A program made the position numbers and the translations under genes. Under the pieces are notes generated by a model. The model worked only from the letters and a program-made list of their open reading frames with translations, made no database searches and was not told the DNA's origin. 10,356 nt of DNA from Chloroflexota bacterium (lineage in GTDB: Bacteria > Chloroflexota > Anaerolineae > Promineifilales > Promineifilaceae): the NCBI GenBank assembly GCA_008501785.1, contig QQUD01000702.1:1-10356 (forward strand). Reading direction: 5' to 3'. Of this stretch, positions 8,098 through 10,356 are shown piece after piece. The first letter of the stretch is position 1; each line of letters opens with the position of its first letter.

Positions 8098-8112
8098 AGG
8101 TGCGTCGCACCT
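8098..8112. repeat. Short palindrome AGGTGCGTCGCACCT
   Basis: A perfect 7-bp inverted repeat around one central T, 21 bp before the flavodoxin-ferredoxin start codon. It could be an operator, a small hairpin in the leader, or one more member of the interspersed repeats. No T-tract follows. Confidence 0.45.
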
Positions 8113-8124
8113 AAACACCCAAAC

Positions 8125-8130
8125 GAGGGA
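8125..8130 (+). promoter_or_regulatory. Ribosome binding site
   Basis: GAGGGA lies 3 nt before ATG 8134, with its GAGG core 5 nt away. This supports that start codon. Confidence 0.6.
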
Positions 8131-8133
8131 AAA

Positions 8134-8940
8134 ATGAAAGGGATACTTTTTTACCACTCCAACTCAGGCAACACACAATTAGTTTGCAACACCCTGCAAC
8201 ACCAACTACAAGCAGTTAAGTTAACCCTGCACGATGTGGCAGACAAACCGCTGCCGGATATGAACCAGTTTGATATTGTTGGCTTTGCGACATGGACATA
8301 TTTCTTGGGGCTGCCCCCGTTCTTTCAAACCTTTTTAGATGATCTGCCACAGCAAACGGGCAAACCAGCCTTTGCTATGAACACATTCGGCATGATGTCT
8401 GGACAAGCCATAAAACGGTTGACCGACCAACTGAACGCAAAAGGATTCGTGGTTATAGCTGCTCATTCGTTGCACACGCCAGAGAGTTATCCTCCCTACA
8501 TTATCAAGGGTTGGGACAACATAGATGCACCAGACACGAAATTGCTTAAGGCATTCCACAATTTTATTGGGGAATTGGATAAAAAACTGACTCAGCTTAT
8601 TCAAGACACACCTGTAACAAAAACGAACGTTAAGATTGGGCTGTTTAATCATTTAATACGGCCGTATTCCCTCACAAAAGCCCGCAAGCAAATGGGCACG
8701 CTGTTTGTCGACACCAATTTATGTACCGAATGCGGCCTCTGCGCAGAAAAATGCCTCTACAATGCCATCACCATGAATCCAAACCCCATGTTCGATGCGG
8801 AAAAATGTCACGTGTGCTGGGCTTGTTTTAATCACTGCCCTGAAAAAGCCATCTTCACCGAAAAAATCAAAAGTGTAGGGCATTACTCGGAACCCAATCC
8901 TCATTTTACCGAAAAAATGAGCGTTGAAAAAGTCTATTAA
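8134..8940 (+). CDS. EFR1-type flavodoxin plus 2[4Fe-4S] ferredoxin fusion protein
   Basis: A 268-residue cytoplasmic electron-transfer protein. The N-terminal part (about 1-160) is flavodoxin-like: it starts with GILFYHSNSGNTQ, where SNSGNT is the expected FMN phosphate loop, and has the family segment FATWTYFLGLPPFFQTFLDD. The C-terminal part has two complete CxxCxxCxxxC cluster motifs, at Cys197/200/203/207 (CTECGLCAEKC) and Cys225/228/231/235 (CHVCWACFNHCP). All eight ligands are present, so two [4Fe-4S] clusters are expected. This layout matches the EFR1 family of ferredoxins. Its redox partners are not known from the sequence. The start has a good Shine-Dalgarno sequence. The gene follows the tandem MerR gene by 94 bp on the same strand, with two dyads between them, so control by that regulator is plausible. 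Confidence 0.92.
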   Translation: MKGILFYHSNSGNTQLVCNTLQHQLQAVKLTLHDVADKPLPDMNQFDIVGFATWTYFLGLPPFFQTFLDDLPQQTGKPAFAMNTFGMMSGQAIKRLTDQLNAKGFVVIAAHSLHTPESYPPYIIKGWDNIDAPDTKLLKAFHNFIGELDKKLTQLIQDTPVTKTNVKIGLFNHLIRPYSLTKARKQMGTLFVDTNLCTECGLCAEKCLYNAITMNPNPMFDAEKCHVCWACFNHCPEKAIFTEKIKSVGHYSEPNPHFTEKMSVEKVY

Positions 8941-8972
8941 ATAATTATGGCTCACTAGGATTTCGGAAGTTC

Positions 8973-9031
8973 GGAGTGGAGGCTTTAGCCGGTTCTCACG
9001 GGACCGTTCCGGCAAAGCCTCCACTCCTTTT
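8973..9031 (+). terminator. Hairpin repeat with T tail, possible terminator
   Basis: GGAGTGGAGGCTTTAGCC (from 8973) pairs with the arm ending at 9027. The stem is 19 bp with one bulged A, and TTTT (9028-9031) follows. A 16-nt loop separates the arms. It begins 32 nt after the flavodoxin-ferredoxin stop codon and could end that transcript. The T run is short, and the arm sequence looks like an interspersed repeat family, so a dedicated terminator is not certain. Confidence 0.5.
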
Positions 9032-9068
9032 GAACTACAAACTCCTATTTACCCCAAAAAGGTCAATC

Positions 9069-10356
9069 ATGAAAAACGAAATCATCATTAAAAATGCACG
9101 ATTACATAATTTAAAAAACGTCTCTTTGACGATTCCTAAAAACCAACTAGTCGTTATCACTGGTGTGTCTGGCTCTGGGAAGTCTTCACTGGCATTTGAT
9201 ACCCTACACAAAGAAGGTCAGCGGCAATATTTGGAATCAATGGGCATGATCACAGATTATCTAAACAAGCCAGAAGTGGATTCCATTCAAGGGTTGTCGC
9301 CATCGATTAGCATCGACCAACACTTAACCAATCGCAGCCCCCGTTCAACAGTGGGAACGGCAACGGAAGTGTACACATATCTGCGACTATTGTTTGCGCG
9401 AATGGGACATCGTCCGTGCCCGCATTGTGGCAAAATTCTCCCGCCATCTTACAACAATGATACAAATGGGGCGTGGGATGATGAACCGGATGTGTTGCAG
9501 GAAGGACTGCCGTGTCTGCATTGTAAAACGGCCGTTTCCGACCTCAGCATGTCCCATTTCTCCTTCAACAAGCCAATGGGAGCCTGCCCCTCCTGCACCG
9601 GCCTCGGCGTTACCAATGAAGCCAACCTCAATTTACTGCTTGACGAATCATTAAGCATCCTGGATGGCGGTGTAGTGCGCTGGGACAAACACGAAATCGC
9701 CCGCTACCAAAAAGCATTGAAAATTGGTGCTAAACATTTTGGCTTTACATTTGACCCAGCACAGCCAATTGGAACATTGAACAATGTGCAGCGCGACTTT
9801 TTAATTTATGGCGTTACCAGTCCACGTTTTTGTCGCCACTTTCCAGATATTTCGCCGCCGGAGACTGCGGGAAACGGCCGTTTTGAAGGCGTTGCCACTA
9901 ATTTACTACGCCGCTACTCCGAAAACGCTAGCAAAGCTACCTATCGCGAAAAAATTGAAAAGCTGCTAATCACCCAAACCTGCCCCGACTGTGCCGGAAC
10001 CCGACTGCGCCCCGAAAGTCGCGCCGTTACCATTGCCGGGAAAAGCATCGTAGACATTGCCGAAATGTCTTTGAGTGATGTGGCAACCTGGATTGAACAA
10101 TTGCCAAACATGGTTGGGTCAGAAGGCATGGCCATCATCGACCCCATCCTCATCGACTTGCGCGAACGGTTGCGCAGGTTAATTGATGTTGGCGTCGGGT
10201 ATTTGACATTGGCGAGGTCTTCTCCATCTTTGTCGGCGGGTGAGGCGCAGCGGCTGCGGTTGGCGGCGCTGCTTGGATCAGGGCTTACCGGCATCTTATA
10301 CGTGCTAGATGAACCAACCACGGGGCTTCATCCACGCGACACGGCAAAATTGCAAA
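9069..10356 (+). CDS. UvrA paralogue without UvrB-binding domain (UvrA2/DrrC-like), N-terminal part
   Basis: The frame is open to the window end and gives 429 residues. It is a tandem-ABC DNA-damage-recognition ATPase of the UvrA family. Visible are Walker A GVSGSGKSS (32-40), the UvrA block LSPSISIDQ (76-84), PRSTVGT (91-97), CPHCG (117-121), the first zinc module Cys149/152 and Cys173/176 (FSFNKPMGACPSCTGLG), the ABC signature LSAGEAQRLRLA (388-399, with Ala at the third position instead of Gly) and Walker B with ILYVLDEPTTGLHPRD (409-424). Only 28 residues separate Cys120 from Cys149. In true UvrA the UvrB-binding domain of more than 100 residues sits there, so it is missing. Such short UvrAs are associated with UvrA2 of Deinococcus and drug-resistance proteins of Streptomyces. 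The start is supported by AAAAAGG 6 nt upstream. The second ATPase half lies beyond the window. Confidence 0.93.
   Translation, partial: MKNEIIIKNARLHNLKNVSLTIPKNQLVVITGVSGSGKSSLAFDTLHKEGQRQYLESMGMITDYLNKPEVDSIQGLSPSISIDQHLTNRSPRSTVGTATEVYTYLRLLFARMGHRPCPHCGKILPPSYNNDTNGAWDDEPDVLQEGLPCLHCKTAVSDLSMSHFSFNKPMGACPSCTGLGVTNEANLNLLLDESLSILDGGVVRWDKHEIARYQKALKIGAKHFGFTFDPAQPIGTLNNVQRDFLIYGVTSPRFCRHFPDISPPETAGNGRFEGVATNLLRRYSENASKATYREKIEKLLITQTCPDCAGTRLRPESRAVTIAGKSIVDIAEMSLSDVATWIEQLPNMVGSEGMAIIDPILIDLRERLRRLIDVGVGYLTLARSSPSLSAGEAQRLRLAALLGSGLTGILYVLDEPTTGLHPRDTAKLQ

Larger units (their letters stand above)
1288..9881. repeat. Highly iterated palindrome ACGGCCGT (16 copies)
   Basis: The 8-bp palindrome ACGGCCGT starts at 1288, 1963, 2201, 2410, 2657, 3083, 3827, 4198, 4390, 4975, 5145, 6546, 7599, 8658, 9528 and 9874. 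An equal-base expectation is about 0.16 copies in a window this size. Eight copies extend to AAACGGCCGTTT, and the one at 7599 extends to a 16-bp perfect palindrome. All copies are inside genes and in all three codon phases: Thr-Ala-Val (8 sites), Asn-Gly-Arg (5) and Arg-Pro-Leu/Tyr (3). Every CGGCCG found by eye is flanked by A and T. The pattern recalls HIP1 (GCGATCGC) of cyanobacteria. The interval given spans the first to the last copy; it is not a continuous element. Confidence 0.9.

Noticed and set aside
9394..9654. 86-codon + strand frame
   Set aside because: Out of frame with the UvrA-like gene, whose zinc-module cysteines lie across the same bases.
9941..10321. 126-codon open frame on the - strand
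   Set aside because: Antisense to the ABC signature and Walker B region of the UvrA-like gene, which is clearly coding on the + strand.
9069..10356. Canonical uvrA of nucleotide excision repair
   Set aside because: The segment between the first CPHCG and the zinc module is far too short to hold the UvrB-binding domain.

Overview
The window looks like a chromosomal piece of an environmental bacterium, most plausibly a Chloroflexota (Anaerolineae/Ardenticatenia-like) genome. This placement is tentative. It rests on a very long alpha-2-macroglobulin lipoprotein with stacked Ig-like domains, a flavodoxin-ferredoxin fusion, palindromic repeats in most of the intergenic gaps, and a strongly over-represented octamer palindrome (ACGGCCGT, 16 copies). 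All genes lie on the + strand. No rRNA, tRNA, CRISPR array, transposase or phage gene was seen.

Layout. Positions 2-616 are the 3' end of an M3-family oligoendopeptidase F gene (pepF). Positions 617-1239 are non-coding. The first part is a mosaic of 'GTCATTCCGAG...GAGGAATCTTG' palindromic repeats (644-924). The second part holds four different short palindromes whose centres lie 32-33 bp apart (1052-1171). Positions 1240-7053 encode a 1937-residue bacterial alpha-2-macroglobulin with an intact CxEQ thioester motif, four N-terminal Big_5-like domains and a probable lipoprotein signal. Positions 7054-7265 hold a compound inverted repeat (7067-7217) and a short dyad. Positions 7266-8039 encode a regulator with two MerR-type DNA-binding domains in one chain. 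Positions 8134-8940 encode an EFR1-type flavodoxin plus 2[4Fe-4S] ferredoxin protein, preceded by two dyads. Positions 8973-9031 are a hairpin repeat with a short T tail. From 9069 to the end of the window runs the N-terminal half of a UvrA paralogue that lacks the UvrB-binding domain.

How they may work together. The peptidase and the macroglobulin are separated by more than 600 bp and need not be linked. The tandem MerR protein, the flavodoxin-ferredoxin and the UvrA2/DrrC-like ATPase follow each other on one strand. They could be a small stress, redox or drug-response group, but the hairpin at 8973-9031 may separate the last gene from the others. The most unusual signals are non-genic: the iterated ACGGCCGT palindrome that runs through every full-length gene in all three codon phases, and the phased palindrome array upstream of the macroglobulin gene.
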